A stretch of 57,190 nt of DNA from Mycobacterium sp. shizuoka-1 (GCF_002723835.1 NZ_BEWG01000110.1:1-57190); one strand, 5' to 3'; counted from the first letter of the stretch, positions 24,810 through 34,430 are shown. The notes: generated by a model from the letters alone, not told the origin. A program made the numbers and translations.

Positions 24810-26261
24810 TCAGACGCCGGGCTGATCCTTCGCGTTCCACCACGCCAGCAATTCGGCCACCGCGTCGTCGTGACTCAGCGGGCCGCGGTCCAGGCGCAGT
24901 TCCTTGAGGAAGTTCCAGGCCTGCCCCACCTGCGGACCTGCTGGGATGTCGAGCAGCCGCATGATCTCGTTGCCGTCCAGATCGGGGCGCACCCGCGCCA
25001 GATCTTCCTTGGCCGCCAACTCGGCGATCCGCTCCTCGAGCTGGTCGTAATTGGCCTGCAGCCGCGCCGCCCGCCGCTTGTTGCGGGTGGTGCAGTCGGC
25101 CCGCACCAGCTTGTGCAGCCTGGGCAGCAGCGGCCCGGCGTCAGCGACGTAGCGCCGCACCGCCGAGTCGGTCCACTTGCCGTCGCCGTAGCCGTGGAAC
25201 CGCAGATGCAAATACACCAGCTGCGAGACGTCGTCGACCATCTGCTTGGAGTACTTCAGCGCCCGCATCCGCTTGCGCACCATCTTCGCGCCGACGACCT
25301 CGTGGTGATGGAAGCTCACCCCGCCGTCGGACTCGTGGCGGCGGGTCGCCGGCTTGCCGATGTCGTGCAGCAGCGCCGCCCAGCGCAGGACCAGATCGGG
25401 CTGGTCGGGCTCTTCCAGCGCGATCGCCTGCCGCAGCACGGTCAGCGAATGCTGGTAGACGTCCTTGTGCTGATGATGCTCGTCGATTGCCATCTGCATG
25501 CCGCCGATCTCGGGCAGCACCACCTCGCCCATCCCGGTGTGCACCATCAGGTCGATACCGGCGACCGGGTCGGCGCCCAGCAGCATCTTGTCCAGCTCGA
25601 CGGCCACCCGCTCGACCGTGATCCGGCCGAGCTGCGGGGCCATCTGCTCAATCGCGTGCCGCACCCGGTCGGAGACACCGAACTGCAACTGGGAGACGAA
25701 CCGCGCCGCCCGCAGCATCCGCAGCGGATCGTCGCCGAACGACACCTCGGGCGCCGCCGGGGTGTCGAGGATCCGCTGCCGCAGCGCGGTCAGGCCGCCG
25801 AGTGGGTCGATGAAGTCCCCGGGACCGTCGGCGGTGATGCGCACCGCCATCGCGTTGACGGTGAAGTCGCGGCGGACCAGATCGTCCTCGAGGCGATCTC
25901 CGTAGCGCACCTGCGGGTTGCGCGACACCTGGTCATAGCTGTCGTCGCGGAACGTGGTGATCTCCAGTCGTTCGCCGCGCTTGCCCACTCCGACCGTGCC
26001 GAACTCGATGCCGGTGTCCCACAGCGCATCCGCCCACGGCCGCACGATGCGCTGCACCACTTCTGGCCGGGCGTCGGTGGTGAAGTCGAGGTCGGGGTTC
26101 AGCCGACCGAGGACCGCGTCGCGCACACTGCCGCCGACGAGGTAGAGCTGGTGGCCCGCCGCGTCGAACAGTGCTCCGACTTCGCGCAACAGCGCACCTT
26201 GCCGATTGAGCGCGACGAGGGCCCGGGCGAGCAGCTCGACGTCGTGGGTGGCTTCGGACAC
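24810..26261 (-). CDS. pcnA: CCA tRNA nucleotidyltransferase
   Basis: The 483-residue enzyme adds or repairs the 3' CCA of tRNAs. The class II polymerase-beta head has LYLVGGSVRDAVLG (near 39-52) and the catalytic DLDFTT (57-62); RRDFTVNAMA and DDPLRMLRAARF follow, then an HD domain (LLHDIGKPATR). The gene is annotated pcnA (Rv3907c) in mycobacteria although it is a CCA-adding enzyme. Both tRNAs in this window lack an encoded CCA, so the enzyme is needed for them. GTG 26261 has TAGGCT about 8 bases upstream. It is divergent from mutT4 and is followed by the Rv3906c homologue. Confidence 0.94.
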   Translation of the reverse strand: MSEATHDVELLARALVALNRQGALLREVGALFDAAGHQLYLVGGSVRDAVLGRLNPDLDFTTDARPEVVQRIVRPWADALWDTGIEFGTVGVGKRGERLEITTFRDDSYDQVSRNPQVRYGDRLEDDLVRRDFTVNAMAVRITADGPGDFIDPLGGLTALRQRILDTPAAPEVSFGDDPLRMLRAARFVSQLQFGVSDRVRHAIEQMAPQLGRITVERVAVELDKMLLGADPVAGIDLMVHTGMGEVVLPEIGGMQMAIDEHHQHKDVYQHSLTVLRQAIALEEPDQPDLVLRWAALLHDIGKPATRRHESDGGVSFHHHEVVGAKMVRKRMRALKYSKQMVDDVSQLVYLHLRFHGYGDGKWTDSAVRRYVADAGPLLPRLHKLVRADCTTRNKRRAARLQANYDQLEERIAELAAKEDLARVRPDLDGNEIMRLLDIPAGPQVGQAWNFLKELRLDRGPLSHDDAVAELLAWWNAKDQPGV

Positions 26262-26332
26262 GTGGGATGAGCCTACTGGTCTACCGGCGAGTGCGGACGG
26301 GACGCCATCGCGTGCCAGCTACTATCGCTTGG

Positions 26333-27133
26333 GTGTCGGACGGCGAACAGGCCAAACCACGACGGCGCCGGGGTCGGCGCCGCGGCCGTCGCGCGGCAGG
26401 TCCGGCCAATCCTCCCGCCGCCGACACCGCGAGCCCCGAAACGGCCGACGCCAACGCCTCCTCCCCCGCCACCGGCACCAACGGCGCGCCCCGGCCGGGC
26501 AAACCCAGTCGTCCGCGCTCGGTGCGCCGCGCCCCGGCGCGGCTGCGCACCGTCCACGAGACGTCGGCGGGCGGGCTGGTCATCGACGGCATCCACGGCC
26601 CGCCGGAAAGTCAGGTGGCCGCCCTCATCGGGCGCGTCGACCGCCGGGGCCGGATGTTGTGGTCGCTGCCCAAGGGCCACATCGAGCAGGGTGAGACCGC
26701 CGAAGAGACCGCGATCCGCGAGGTCGCCGAGGAAACCGGGATCCGCGGAGACGTCCTGGCCGCGCTCGGCAGCATCGACTACTGGTTCGTCACCGAGGGC
26801 CGCCGCGTCCACAAGACGGTGCACCACTATCTACTGCAGTTCTCCGGCGGCGAATTGTGCGACGAAGATGTCGAGGTCACCGAGGTGGCCTGGGTGCCGG
26901 TCGGCGAACTGCCCAAGCGGCTGGCCTACGCCGACGAACGCCGCCTCGCCGAGATCGCCGGCGAGCTGATCCAGCTGCTGCAGTCCGACGGGATGGCCGC
27001 GCTGCCGCCGTTGCCGCGCACGACACCACGCCGCCGCCCGCAAACGCACTCCCACACCCGCAACCGTCGCCCCGACGACGGCGGGCCGCGCCAGTCCGGC
27101 CCGCGGACGAACGGCTGCGGACCGGGCACGTGA
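26333..27133 (+). CDS. mutT4: NUDIX hydrolase MutT4 (Rv3908 homologue)
   Basis: The 266-residue protein starts with a basic, Ala/Pro-rich tail (SDGEQAKPRRRRGRRRGRR) of about 75 residues, then a NUDIX fold with the complete Nudix box from GHIEQGE to REVAEETG near residues 118-140. It is expected to hydrolyse a nucleoside diphosphate derivative, with a dGTP-sanitising role proposed for the family. GTG 26333 was chosen because TACTAT (26320-26325) lies 7 bases upstream and the recalled homologue starts at SDGEQ. Its TGA overlaps the GTG of the next gene, so it heads the mutT4-Rv3909-murJ operon. Confidence 0.9.
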   Translation: MSDGEQAKPRRRRGRRRGRRAAGPANPPAADTASPETADANASSPATGTNGAPRPGKPSRPRSVRRAPARLRTVHETSAGGLVIDGIHGPPESQVAALIGRVDRRGRMLWSLPKGHIEQGETAEETAIREVAEETGIRGDVLAALGSIDYWFVTEGRRVHKTVHHYLLQFSGGELCDEDVEVTEVAWVPVGELPKRLAYADERRLAEIAGELIQLLQSDGMAALPPLPRTTPRRRPQTHSHTRNRRPDDGGPRQSGPRTNGCGPGT

Positions 27134-29466
27134 CCACGCCGAGGCGGGTCGGCAGGATGCCCCGGATCGCGGTGATCCTCGGTGTACTTGCCCTGCTCGC
27201 GATGCCCACCACCGCGCCGGCCGCCGCCGGCGAACCCGGGTCGGCGCCGTTCCTGCAGGTTCGGGTCGACAGCGTCTCGCCGGACCTGATCACCACCACC
27301 AGTGAGCCGACCGTCACCGTCACCGGCACCGTGACCAACGTCGGCGACCGGCCGGTACGCGATGTCGTCGCCCGCTTGGAACACGCCGGCGCGGTGACGT
27401 CGTCGGCGGGCCTGCGCACCAACCTCGACGGCCCCAACGACCAGTTCCGGCCCGTCGGCGAGTTCACCACCGTGGCCGCCGAGATGCAGCGCGGGCAGGC
27501 GGTCGGCTTCACCTTCAGCTATCCGATCCGCTCGCAGACCGCTCCGTCACTGGGCATCGACCAGCCCGGCGTCTACCCGCTGCTGGTGAACATCAACGGC
27601 ACGCCGGACTACGGTGACGCGGCCCGACTCGACGACGCGCGGTTCCTGCTGCCGGTGCTCGGCGTGCCGCCGCAGACAGCTGACGGTTCGACGGACAGTG
27701 TCACCGACGTGGTGCCGCCCGACACCACCAAGCCCGTCGCGGTGACCATGTTGTGGCCGCTTGCCGACAAGCCCCGGCTGGCGCCCGGCGTCCCGGGCGG
27801 CACCACACCGGTGCGCCTGATGGACGACGACCTCGCCGTGTCGCTGGCCCCCGGCGGGCGGCTGGACACCTTGCTGTCGGCGGTCGAGTTCGCCACCAGC
27901 GCGGCCGTGGACCCCGGCGGGGACACCGCGCGCGCACTGTGCCTGGCGGTCGACCCCGACCTGCTGGTGACGGTCAACGCGATGACCGCGGGCTACGTCG
28001 TCGCCGACGCCCCAGACGGGCTGGGCCCCGCTGCTCACCCCGGCACCGGGCAGGCCGCCGCGGTGGCCTGGCTGGACAAGCTGCGGGAACTGGCCAAACG
28101 CACCTGCGTCACCCCGACCCCCTACGCGCAGGCCGACCTCGCCGCCCTACAGCGGGTGGGTGACGCCGGCCTGAGTTCGGCGGCCACCGGCACCGCGGGC
28201 GACATCATCGACCAGGTGCTGGGCATCACCTCAGTGCGCGGCGCCACGATCCTGGGCGACGGACCGCTGACCCCGCCCGCGGTCGATCTGCTCAGCGGGC
28301 AGGGCTCGACGGTGGCGATCGCGGCGGCGGACTGCACGGCGCAGGACGCCACGACCGGCGAGCCGATGGTCGCCGACGTGACCCCACGCCGGTTGTCGCC
28401 TCAGGTGGTGATGGCGCCGTTCGACCCGGCGGTGGGCGCGGCGCTGGCCGCCGTCGGGACCGACCCCGACCTGCCGACCTACCTGGACTCGTCGTTGACC
28501 GTTCCGCTGCAACACGACTCCGTGGTCGCCCGCCGCCAGGACGGCATCGCGTCGATGCTGTGGCGGGCGCTGCAGCCGGCGGCCGAACCCCGCGACCAGA
28601 TCCTGCTGCCGCCGCTGAAGTGGAGCCCGCAACCCGGCGACGCGCAGGCGATCCTGACCGCGCTGGCCACCACGATCCGCTCCGGGCTGGCGGTGCCGCG
28701 CCCGCTCGACGCGGTGATCACCCAGTCTGCCGAGGTGGCCGCCGGAGACGGCCTCGGCGCCGAACTGCCCACCGAGGCCCGGGGCCGGTTCGACGACGAC
28801 GTCGTCTCGACCATCGCCGGGCAGGTGGGCCGGCTGTGGGGGCTGACCGCGGCGCTGACCACCGACCCGCGCACCGGCCTGACCGGCCCGCAGTACACCG
28901 CGCCGCTGCGCGAGGACATTCTGCGCGCCCTGAGCCAAACCGAGCCGCCCGACGAGCGCAACGACCTGGCCCGCCGGCGGCTGGCGGCGGTCGGCGCCAC
29001 CATCGCCGACCTGTTCGGCGCGGTCACGATCGTCAACCCGGGCGGCTCCTACACGCTGGCCACCGAACACAGCCCGCTGCCGCTGGCGGTCCGCAACGAC
29101 CTTGCGGTGCCGATCCGGGTGCGCCTGCAGGTCGACGCCCCGCCGGGGATGACGGTGACCGACCTGGGTGAGCAGGAGGTGCCGCCGGGCTACCTGCCGC
29201 TGCGGGTGCCGGTCGAGGTGCACTTCACCCAACGGGTCGCCGTGGACGTCACGTTACGCACCCCCGACGGGCTGCAGCTCGGCGAGCCGGTGCGGCTGTC
29301 GGTGCACTCCAACGCCTACGGCAAGGTGCTGTTCGCGATCACGCTGCTCGGCGGGACGGTGCTCGCGCTGCTGGTCGGCCGCCGGCTCTATCACCGCTTC
29401 CGCGGCGAGCCCGATCCCGCCGACCTGGACCGGCCGCGGCGCGCCACCGCAGAGGGCCGGCAGTGA
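27130..29466 (+). CDS. Secreted/anchored DUF6049-type envelope protein (Rv3909 homologue)
   Basis: The 778-residue protein has a signal peptide (IAVILGVLALLAMPTTAPAAAG, about 12-36), a CARDB-like beta-sandwich (about 45-180), a large central exterior domain and a C-terminal membrane helix (about 735-755, VLFAITLLGGTVLALLVG) with a short basic cytoplasmic tail. It is coupled by overlapping stop/start codons to mutT4 upstream and murJ downstream (GTGA at both junctions). The location suggests a role with the lipid II flippase MurJ; no enzymatic motif is visible. ATG 27157 is an alternative start with a shorter leader. Confidence 0.85.
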   Translation: MTTPRRVGRMPRIAVILGVLALLAMPTTAPAAAGEPGSAPFLQVRVDSVSPDLITTTSEPTVTVTGTVTNVGDRPVRDVVARLEHAGAVTSSAGLRTNLDGPNDQFRPVGEFTTVAAEMQRGQAVGFTFSYPIRSQTAPSLGIDQPGVYPLLVNINGTPDYGDAARLDDARFLLPVLGVPPQTADGSTDSVTDVVPPDTTKPVAVTMLWPLADKPRLAPGVPGGTTPVRLMDDDLAVSLAPGGRLDTLLSAVEFATSAAVDPGGDTARALCLAVDPDLLVTVNAMTAGYVVADAPDGLGPAAHPGTGQAAAVAWLDKLRELAKRTCVTPTPYAQADLAALQRVGDAGLSSAATGTAGDIIDQVLGITSVRGATILGDGPLTPPAVDLLSGQGSTVAIAAADCTAQDATTGEPMVADVTPRRLSPQVVMAPFDPAVGAALAAVGTDPDLPTYLDSSLTVPLQHDSVVARRQDGIASMLWRALQPAAEPRDQILLPPLKWSPQPGDAQAILTALATTIRSGLAVPRPLDAVITQSAEVAAGDGLGAELPTEARGRFDDDVVSTIAGQVGRLWGLTAALTTDPRTGLTGPQYTAPLREDILRALSQTEPPDERNDLARRRLAAVGATIADLFGAVTIVNPGGSYTLATEHSPLPLAVRNDLAVPIRVRLQVDAPPGMTVTDLGEQEVPPGYLPLRVPVEVHFTQRVAVDVTLRTPDGLQLGEPVRLSVHSNAYGKVLFAITLLGGTVLALLVGRRLYHRFRGEPDPADLDRPRRATAEGRQ

Positions 29467-32400
29467 CCTCGCCGCCCGACCGGTCGCCCGCCCCGGCGCG
29501 GCCCGCCACCCCCGCGGTGCGCACCGAGCTCTCCGACGCCGCGGTCGTGTCGCGGTCCTGGGGAATGGCGCTGGCCACCCTGGTCAGCCGCATCACCGGC
29601 TTCATCCGCATCGTGCTGCTGGCCGCCATCCTCGGCGCCGCGCTCTCCAGTGCGTTCACCGTGGCCAATCAGCTGCCGAATCTGATCGCCGCGCTGGTGC
29701 TGGAAGCCACCTTCACGGCGATCTTCGTTCCGGTGCTGGCCCGCGCCGAACGCGACGATCCCGATGGCGGCGAGGCTTTCGTCCGGCGCCTGGTCACCCT
29801 CGCCACCACGCTGCTGCTGGTGGCCACCATCGCCTCGGTGGCCGCGGCGCCACTGCTGGTCCGGCTGATGCTCGGCCACGACCCGCAGGTCAACCAGCCG
29901 CTGACCACCGCGTTCGCGTATCTGCTTCTGCCGCAGGTGATCTTCTACGGGCTGACGTCGGTATTCATGGCGATCTTGAACAACCGCAACGTGTTCGGGC
30001 CACCGGCCTGGGCACCCGTGGTCAACAATGTGGTCGCGATCGCCACCATGGGCCTGTATCTGCTTGTCCCGGGCCCGCTTTCGGTCAATCCGGTCGAGAT
30101 GGGCAACGCCAAACTTCTGGTGCTCGGCATCGGCACCACCCTGGGCGTGGTGGCCCAGGCCGCGGTGCTGCTGATCGCGATCCGCGCCGAACGGATCAGC
30201 CTGCGGCCGCTGTGGGGCATCGACGACCGGCTCAAGCGGTTTGGCGCGATGGCCGGCGCGATGGTGCTCTACGTCTTGATCAGTCAGATCGGCCTGGTGG
30301 TCGGCAACCAGATCGCCAGCACCGCCGCGGCGTCGGGCCCGGCGATCTACAACTACGCCTGGCTGGTGCTACAGCTGCCGTTCGGCATCATCGGCGTCAC
30401 GGTGCTGACGGTGGTGATGCCGCGGCTGAGCCGCAATGCCGCCGCCGACAACACCCCAGCCGTGCTGGCCGACCTGTCGCTGGCCACCCGGCTGACGATG
30501 GTCACGCTGATCCCGGTCGTGGCGCTGATGACGGTGGGCGGACCGGCAATGGGCAGTGCGTTGTTCGCCTATGGCAAGTTCGGCGAGGTCGACGCGAACT
30601 ACCTGGGCATGGCGATCAGCCTGTCGGCGTTCACGCTGATCCCCTACGCGTTGGTGCTGCTGCAGCTGCGGGTGTTCTACGCCCGCGAGCAACCGTGGAC
30701 ACCGATCCTGATCATCGTCGCGATCACCGTCGTCAAGATCGTGATGTCGCTGCTGGCACCGCATCTGACCAGCGACAAGGAACTGGTCGCGGGCTATCTG
30801 GGGCTGGCCAACGGAGTCGGGTTCCTGGCCGGGGCGATCCTGGGCCACGTGCTGTTGAAGCGGGCGCTGACGCCGCCGCGCGGCAGGCTGCTGGACCTCG
30901 AGGTGATCCGCACGATCCTGGTCACCACCGCCGCCTCCCTGCTGGCCGGGCTCGTCGCCTACGTGGTGGACCGGCTGCTCGGCCTGCAGTCGCTCACCGA
31001 GCACGGCGGTGGCGCCGGTTCCCTGCTGCGACTGGCGGTGCTCGGCGTGATCATGGCGCCGATCCTCGCCGCGGTGATGCTGACGGCCCACGTCCCGGAT
31101 GCCGTGGCCGCCTGGGGCGCGGTCAAGCGCCGCATCACCCGGGTCCCGCCGGTGACGGTCACGCCCGTCGCTGCGCTCGACCCGCCGCAGGTCCGGGCCT
31201 CGGTCACGTACCCTGAGCACAGCAATTCGCCCGGAGCCGCGGGCGCGACGGGGAAAGGAACGGCGGTGAACGACCAACCCTCGGGGATGCCTCCCGCCGA
31301 TCCCACCGGCGACGCGACCACGAAGATCCCGCGCCAGGCCGCCGGCGACTTCCAGCCCGACGTGCCGAGCGAGGTACACATCGGCACGGTGCCGGCGCCC
31401 GAGCCGGACCAGCCCGACGCCGAGGTCGCGGGCGATTTCACCCGCGAGCCGCTGTCGTTCGACCCGCCGCGCGACGCCGTGCCGGAGTCCCGGCCCGGTG
31501 ACGACGAAACGTACCTGATGCCGGGAGCCAGCATCGCAGGCGGACGCTACCGATTGCTCGTCTTCCACGGCGGCCCACCCGGATTGCAGTTCTGGCAGGC
31601 GTTGGACACCGCGCTGGACCGCCAGGTTGCGCTGACGTTCGTCGATCCTGAGCACACCATGCCCGACGAGCAGGTGCAGGAAATCCTTTCCCGCACACTC
31701 AAACTCAGCCACCTCGAGCGGCCCGGCGTGGCCCGCGTCCTCGATGTGACGAGTACCGCGGCGGGCGGTCTGGTGGTGTCGGAGTGGATCCGCGGGGGGT
31801 CGCTGAAAGAGGTGGCCGACACCTCCCCCTCCCCGATCGGCGGCGCGCGCGCCGTCCAGTCGCTGGCCGCCGCGGCCGACGCGGCGCACCGCACGGGTGT
31901 CGCGCTGTCGATCGACCACCCGAGCCGGGTACGGGTCAGCATCGAAGGCGATGTCGCGCTGGCGTTTCCGGCCACGCTGCCCGATGCCACGCCCGAGGAG
32001 GACATCCGCGGGATCGGCGCCGCACTGTACGCCCTGCTGGTGGATCGCTGGCCGCTGCCGGAGAAGGGCGTGCCCAGTGGGCTGCGACCAGCCGAGGCCG
32101 ATCCGGCCGGCGAGCCGCTCGAACCCCGAGCGGTCGACGGTGCCATCCCGTTCCAGATCTCGGCGGCCGCCGCTCGATCGGTGCAGAGCGGTGGCGGTAT
32201 CCGTTCGGCGCCAACGCTGTTGAATCTGCTCCAGCAGGCCACCGCGGTGGCCGACCGAACCGACCTGATCGAACCGGTGGAACCGGCCGGCCCGCCCTCG
32301 GCGAGCCCGTTGGCCGGTGCAGACGCCGAGGCTGCGGCCCGGCGCAGGCGCAATCTGCTGATCGGCGTCGGGGTCGGTGCGGCGATCCTGGTGGTGGCCC

Positions 32401-32966
32401 TGATCGTGCTGGCCTCGGTACTGAGCAGTGTCTTCAGCGATGTCGGTGGCGGCCTCAAGGGCGACCAGCTCGGGCTGAACCCCTCGACGTCGCAGACCGC
32501 GAGCTCGGCGCCGGGCAGCACCGTGAAACCCGTCAAGGCGACCGTCTTTTCACCGGCCGGCGGCGCCGACAACCCGGACAAGGCCGACCTGGCGCTGACC
32601 GGCGGACCGGGCAGCGGCTGGACCACCGACACCTACACCGACCCGAATCCGTTCCCCAACTTCAAAAACGGTGTGGGGCTGATGCTGCAACTGCCCGAGC
32701 CGACGACCGTCGGCAGTGTGTCACTGACCGTGCCCAGCACCGGCACCCAGGTGCAGATCCGGTCGGCCTCCTCGGCCAGCCCGGGCAGCCTCGACGACAC
32801 CACGGTGCTGACCCAGCCGACCACACTGCAGCCCGGCGCCAACACGATTGATGTCGACGCGAAGGCGCCGACGAGCTATCTGCTGGTGTGGATCTCCACC
32901 ATGGGCACCACCGACGGCAAGAACAAGACCGAGATCTCCGGGTTGACCGTCAAGGCAGCGTCCTAG
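29463..32966 (+). CDS. murJ: Lipid II flippase MurJ fused to a pseudokinase and extracellular domain (MviN, Rv3910 homologue)
   Basis: The 1167-residue protein has an N-terminal MurJ core of about 14 membrane helices (about 30-560, for example RITGFIRIVLLAAILG), a disordered linker (about 560-680), a cytoplasmic pseudokinase (about 685-930), a single membrane helix (about 963-985, LLIGVGVGAAILVVALIVLA) and an exterior beta-sandwich. The kinase Lys and HRD motifs are missing (QVALTFVD and LSIDHPSRV stand in their place), as expected for the pseudokinase that recruits FhaA after phosphorylation by PknB. MurJ moves lipid II across the membrane for peptidoglycan synthesis. The start overlaps the previous stop. 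An in-frame GTG at 31266 (codon 602) has its own Shine-Dalgarno. Confidence 0.95.
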   Translation: MTSPPDRSPAPARPATPAVRTELSDAAVVSRSWGMALATLVSRITGFIRIVLLAAILGAALSSAFTVANQLPNLIAALVLEATFTAIFVPVLARAERDDPDGGEAFVRRLVTLATTLLLVATIASVAAAPLLVRLMLGHDPQVNQPLTTAFAYLLLPQVIFYGLTSVFMAILNNRNVFGPPAWAPVVNNVVAIATMGLYLLVPGPLSVNPVEMGNAKLLVLGIGTTLGVVAQAAVLLIAIRAERISLRPLWGIDDRLKRFGAMAGAMVLYVLISQIGLVVGNQIASTAAASGPAIYNYAWLVLQLPFGIIGVTVLTVVMPRLSRNAAADNTPAVLADLSLATRLTMVTLIPVVALMTVGGPAMGSALFAYGKFGEVDANYLGMAISLSAFTLIPYALVLLQLRVFYAREQPWTPILIIVAITVVKIVMSLLAPHLTSDKELVAGYLGLANGVGFLAGAILGHVLLKRALTPPRGRLLDLEVIRTILVTTAASLLAGLVAYVVDRLLGLQSLTEHGGGAGSLLRLAVLGVIMAPILAAVMLTAHVPDAVAAWGAVKRRITRVPPVTVTPVAALDPPQVRASVTYPEHSNSPGAAGATGKGTAVNDQPSGMPPADPTGDATTKIPRQAAGDFQPDVPSEVHIGTVPAPEPDQPDAEVAGDFTREPLSFDPPRDAVPESRPGDDETYLMPGASIAGGRYRLLVFHGGPPGLQFWQALDTALDRQVALTFVDPEHTMPDEQVQEILSRTLKLSHLERPGVARVLDVTSTAAGGLVVSEWIRGGSLKEVADTSPSPIGGARAVQSLAAAADAAHRTGVALSIDHPSRVRVSIEGDVALAFPATLPDATPEEDIRGIGAALYALLVDRWPLPEKGVPSGLRPAEADPAGEPLEPRAVDGAIPFQISAAAARSVQSGGGIRSAPTLLNLLQQATAVADRTDLIEPVEPAGPPSASPLAGADAEAAARRRRNLLIGVGVGAAILVVALIVLASVLSSVFSDVGGGLKGDQLGLNPSTSQTASSAPGSTVKPVKATVFSPAGGADNPDKADLALTGGPGSGWTTDTYTDPNPFPNFKNGVGLMLQLPEPTTVGSVSLTVPSTGTQVQIRSASSASPGSLDDTTVLTQPTTLQPGANTIDVDAKAPTSYLLVWISTMGTTDGKNKTEISGLTVKAAS

Positions 32967-33028
32967 CATTCACAGGCGCGGGCTCGAGTGAAGTGCCCGC
33001 GGCCGTCCCGGACACATACTGTCCGGCC

Positions 33029-33586
33029 GTGCGCAGCTTCCTCGCCCCGGCCATCGTTCGCAGTGACGCCGAACTGCTGGCCGCGCACGTCGCCGGCGAC
33101 CGCCACGCCTTCGCCGAACTGTTCGGGCGCCACCAGCGCCGGCTGCACCGGCTGGCGCGCAGCACCACGCGCAGCCCGGAAGACGCCGAGGACGCGCTGC
33201 AGGACGCCATGCTCGCCGCCCACCGTGGTGCGCCGTCCTTCCGCCACGACGCCGCGGTGGTCAGCTGGTTGCACCGCATCGTGGTCAACGCCTGCCTGGA
33301 CCGGCTGCGTCGCGCCACCGCACAACCGACCGAACCGCTGACCGACGTGTGGGCCGTCGCCGATCGCACCGGAGAGGTGGACACCGGGCTGATCGTCCGG
33401 CGCGCGCTGATGCGGCTGCCCGCCGAGCAGCGGGCCGCCGTGCTGGCGGTCGACATGCATGGCTATTCGGTGGCCGACGCCGCGTCGCTGCTCGGTGTGG
33501 CCGAGGGCACGGTGAAAAGCCGTCGCGCCCGCGCGCGGGCCCGCCTCACCGGGCTGCTGTGCCCCGACGATATGGCGCGCTGCTGA
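33029..33586 (+). CDS. sigM: ECF RNA polymerase sigma factor SigM
   Basis: The 185-residue ECF sigma factor has region 2 (AFAELFGRHQRRLHRLA, EDALQDAMLAAHR) and region 4 (VLAVDMHGYSVADAASLLG, GTVKSRRARARARL). GTG 33029, giving VRSFLAPAIVRSDAELL, was chosen because TACTGT (33017-33022) lies exactly 6 bases upstream; the GTG at 32993 would place that promoter inside the gene. In M. tuberculosis SigM controls Esx and surface-lipid genes in late growth and is followed directly by its putative anti-sigma partner. Here an SDR and a TetR gene intervene, and the anti-sigma-like gene looks N-terminally truncated, so control of SigM may differ. Confidence 0.88.
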   Translation: MRSFLAPAIVRSDAELLAAHVAGDRHAFAELFGRHQRRLHRLARSTTRSPEDAEDALQDAMLAAHRGAPSFRHDAAVVSWLHRIVVNACLDRLRRATAQPTEPLTDVWAVADRTGEVDTGLIVRRALMRLPAEQRAAVLAVDMHGYSVADAASLLGVAEGTVKSRRARARARLTGLLCPDDMARC

Positions 33587-33633
33587 CGCGGGCCATCCAC
33601 CCTATTTCTGGACCGATCGATGCAGAAGTGTGT

Positions 33634-33660
33634 TAGCCTCCCATAAGTACCGATCGGTAC
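33634..33660 (+). promoter_or_regulatory. Promoter of the SDR gene with a perfect TetR-type operator
   Basis: TAGCCT (33634-33639) is a -10 candidate. Immediately downstream, at the expected transcription start, lies the perfect 14-bp palindrome GTACCGATCGGTAC (33647-33660). A partial copy, ACCGATCGAT, starts at 33612. A TetR gene lies two positions downstream, and a similar site precedes it. Confidence 0.7.
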
Positions 33661-33689
33661 GGAAATGCACGGGAAGGGATCGCCCCACA

Positions 33690-34424
33690 ATGACTGCCCG
33701 CAGCAAGTCGGCACAGGTTGTGCTGATCACCGGAGGAACCTCGGGGATCGGCCTAAGCATGGCCGAAGCCTTTTTGGCCCAGGGTGATTCGGTCGCAGTG
33801 TGCGGTCGCTCGACAGCGGCCCTGGACAGCTTCTCGCGCGCGCACCCAGACGCGCTCGCAATCCAAGCCGACGTCACAGACGCCGATGCGAGGGCCGCCA
33901 TGCTCGATGCGATCAGCGATCGGTTCGGCCGGCTCGACGTCCTGATCAACAATGCCGGAACCTTCGTCGAACGGAATTTCGCAGCAGACCCCGACGCGAC
34001 CCGCGGACTCGAGCAGGAGATTGCCGTCAACCTGACGGCGCCTATCGAGCTGACCAACGAGGTGCTGAATCGATCGCCCGAATTGGCGTCGATCGTGTTC
34101 GTCACCTCAGGTTTTGCCCTGGTCTCTCCGACCCGCGCGCCAACCTACGGTGCGGTAAAGGCCGCGTTGCACGGCTTCGCCGACGGACTGCGCCGTCAAC
34201 TTGCTCCCAAAGTCCATGTGCTCGAGCTACTTCCGGCCGCCACTGACACTCCGATGAATGCCGCCTTCACCGGCAAGAAGATGCCGCCCGCCGAGGTGGC
34301 AGCCATCACGGTCAAGGCGCTGGCACACCGCCAGCCCACGGCGATGCCGGGCCCGACCAAACTGCTGCCGACCATGCTCCGGATCTCACCGAAGACCATC
34401 ACCCGTAGGGTCGCGAAGATGTGA
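33690..34424 (+). CDS. Short-chain dehydrogenase/reductase (DltE-like oxidoreductase)
   Basis: The 244-residue SDR has the cofactor loop TGGTSGIG near residue 14, NNAG (INNAGTF), catalytic Ser in FVTSGFA and YGAVK for Tyr/Lys. ATG 33690 follows GGGAAGGGA about 10 bases upstream, and an earlier ATG at 33630 lies upstream of the operator. Its base composition is visibly less GC-rich than its neighbours, and it has no counterpart between sigM and Rv3912 in H37Rv, so lateral acquisition with the TetR gene is likely. Substrate unknown; SDR/TetR pairs commonly handle toxic aldehydes, ketones or quinones. Confidence 0.9.
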   Translation: MTARSKSAQVVLITGGTSGIGLSMAEAFLAQGDSVAVCGRSTAALDSFSRAHPDALAIQADVTDADARAAMLDAISDRFGRLDVLINNAGTFVERNFAADPDATRGLEQEIAVNLTAPIELTNEVLNRSPELASIVFVTSGFALVSPTRAPTYGAVKAALHGFADGLRRQLAPKVHVLELLPAATDTPMNAAFTGKKMPPAEVAAITVKALAHRQPTAMPGPTKLLPTMLRISPKTITRRVAKM

Positions 34425-34430
34425 CACCAG

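Noticed and set aside
29168..31216. 682-codon plus-strand ORF in another frame over the murJ start
   Set aside because: It overlaps the Rv3909-like end and the MurJ core, which are both well supported; its translation is low-complexity.
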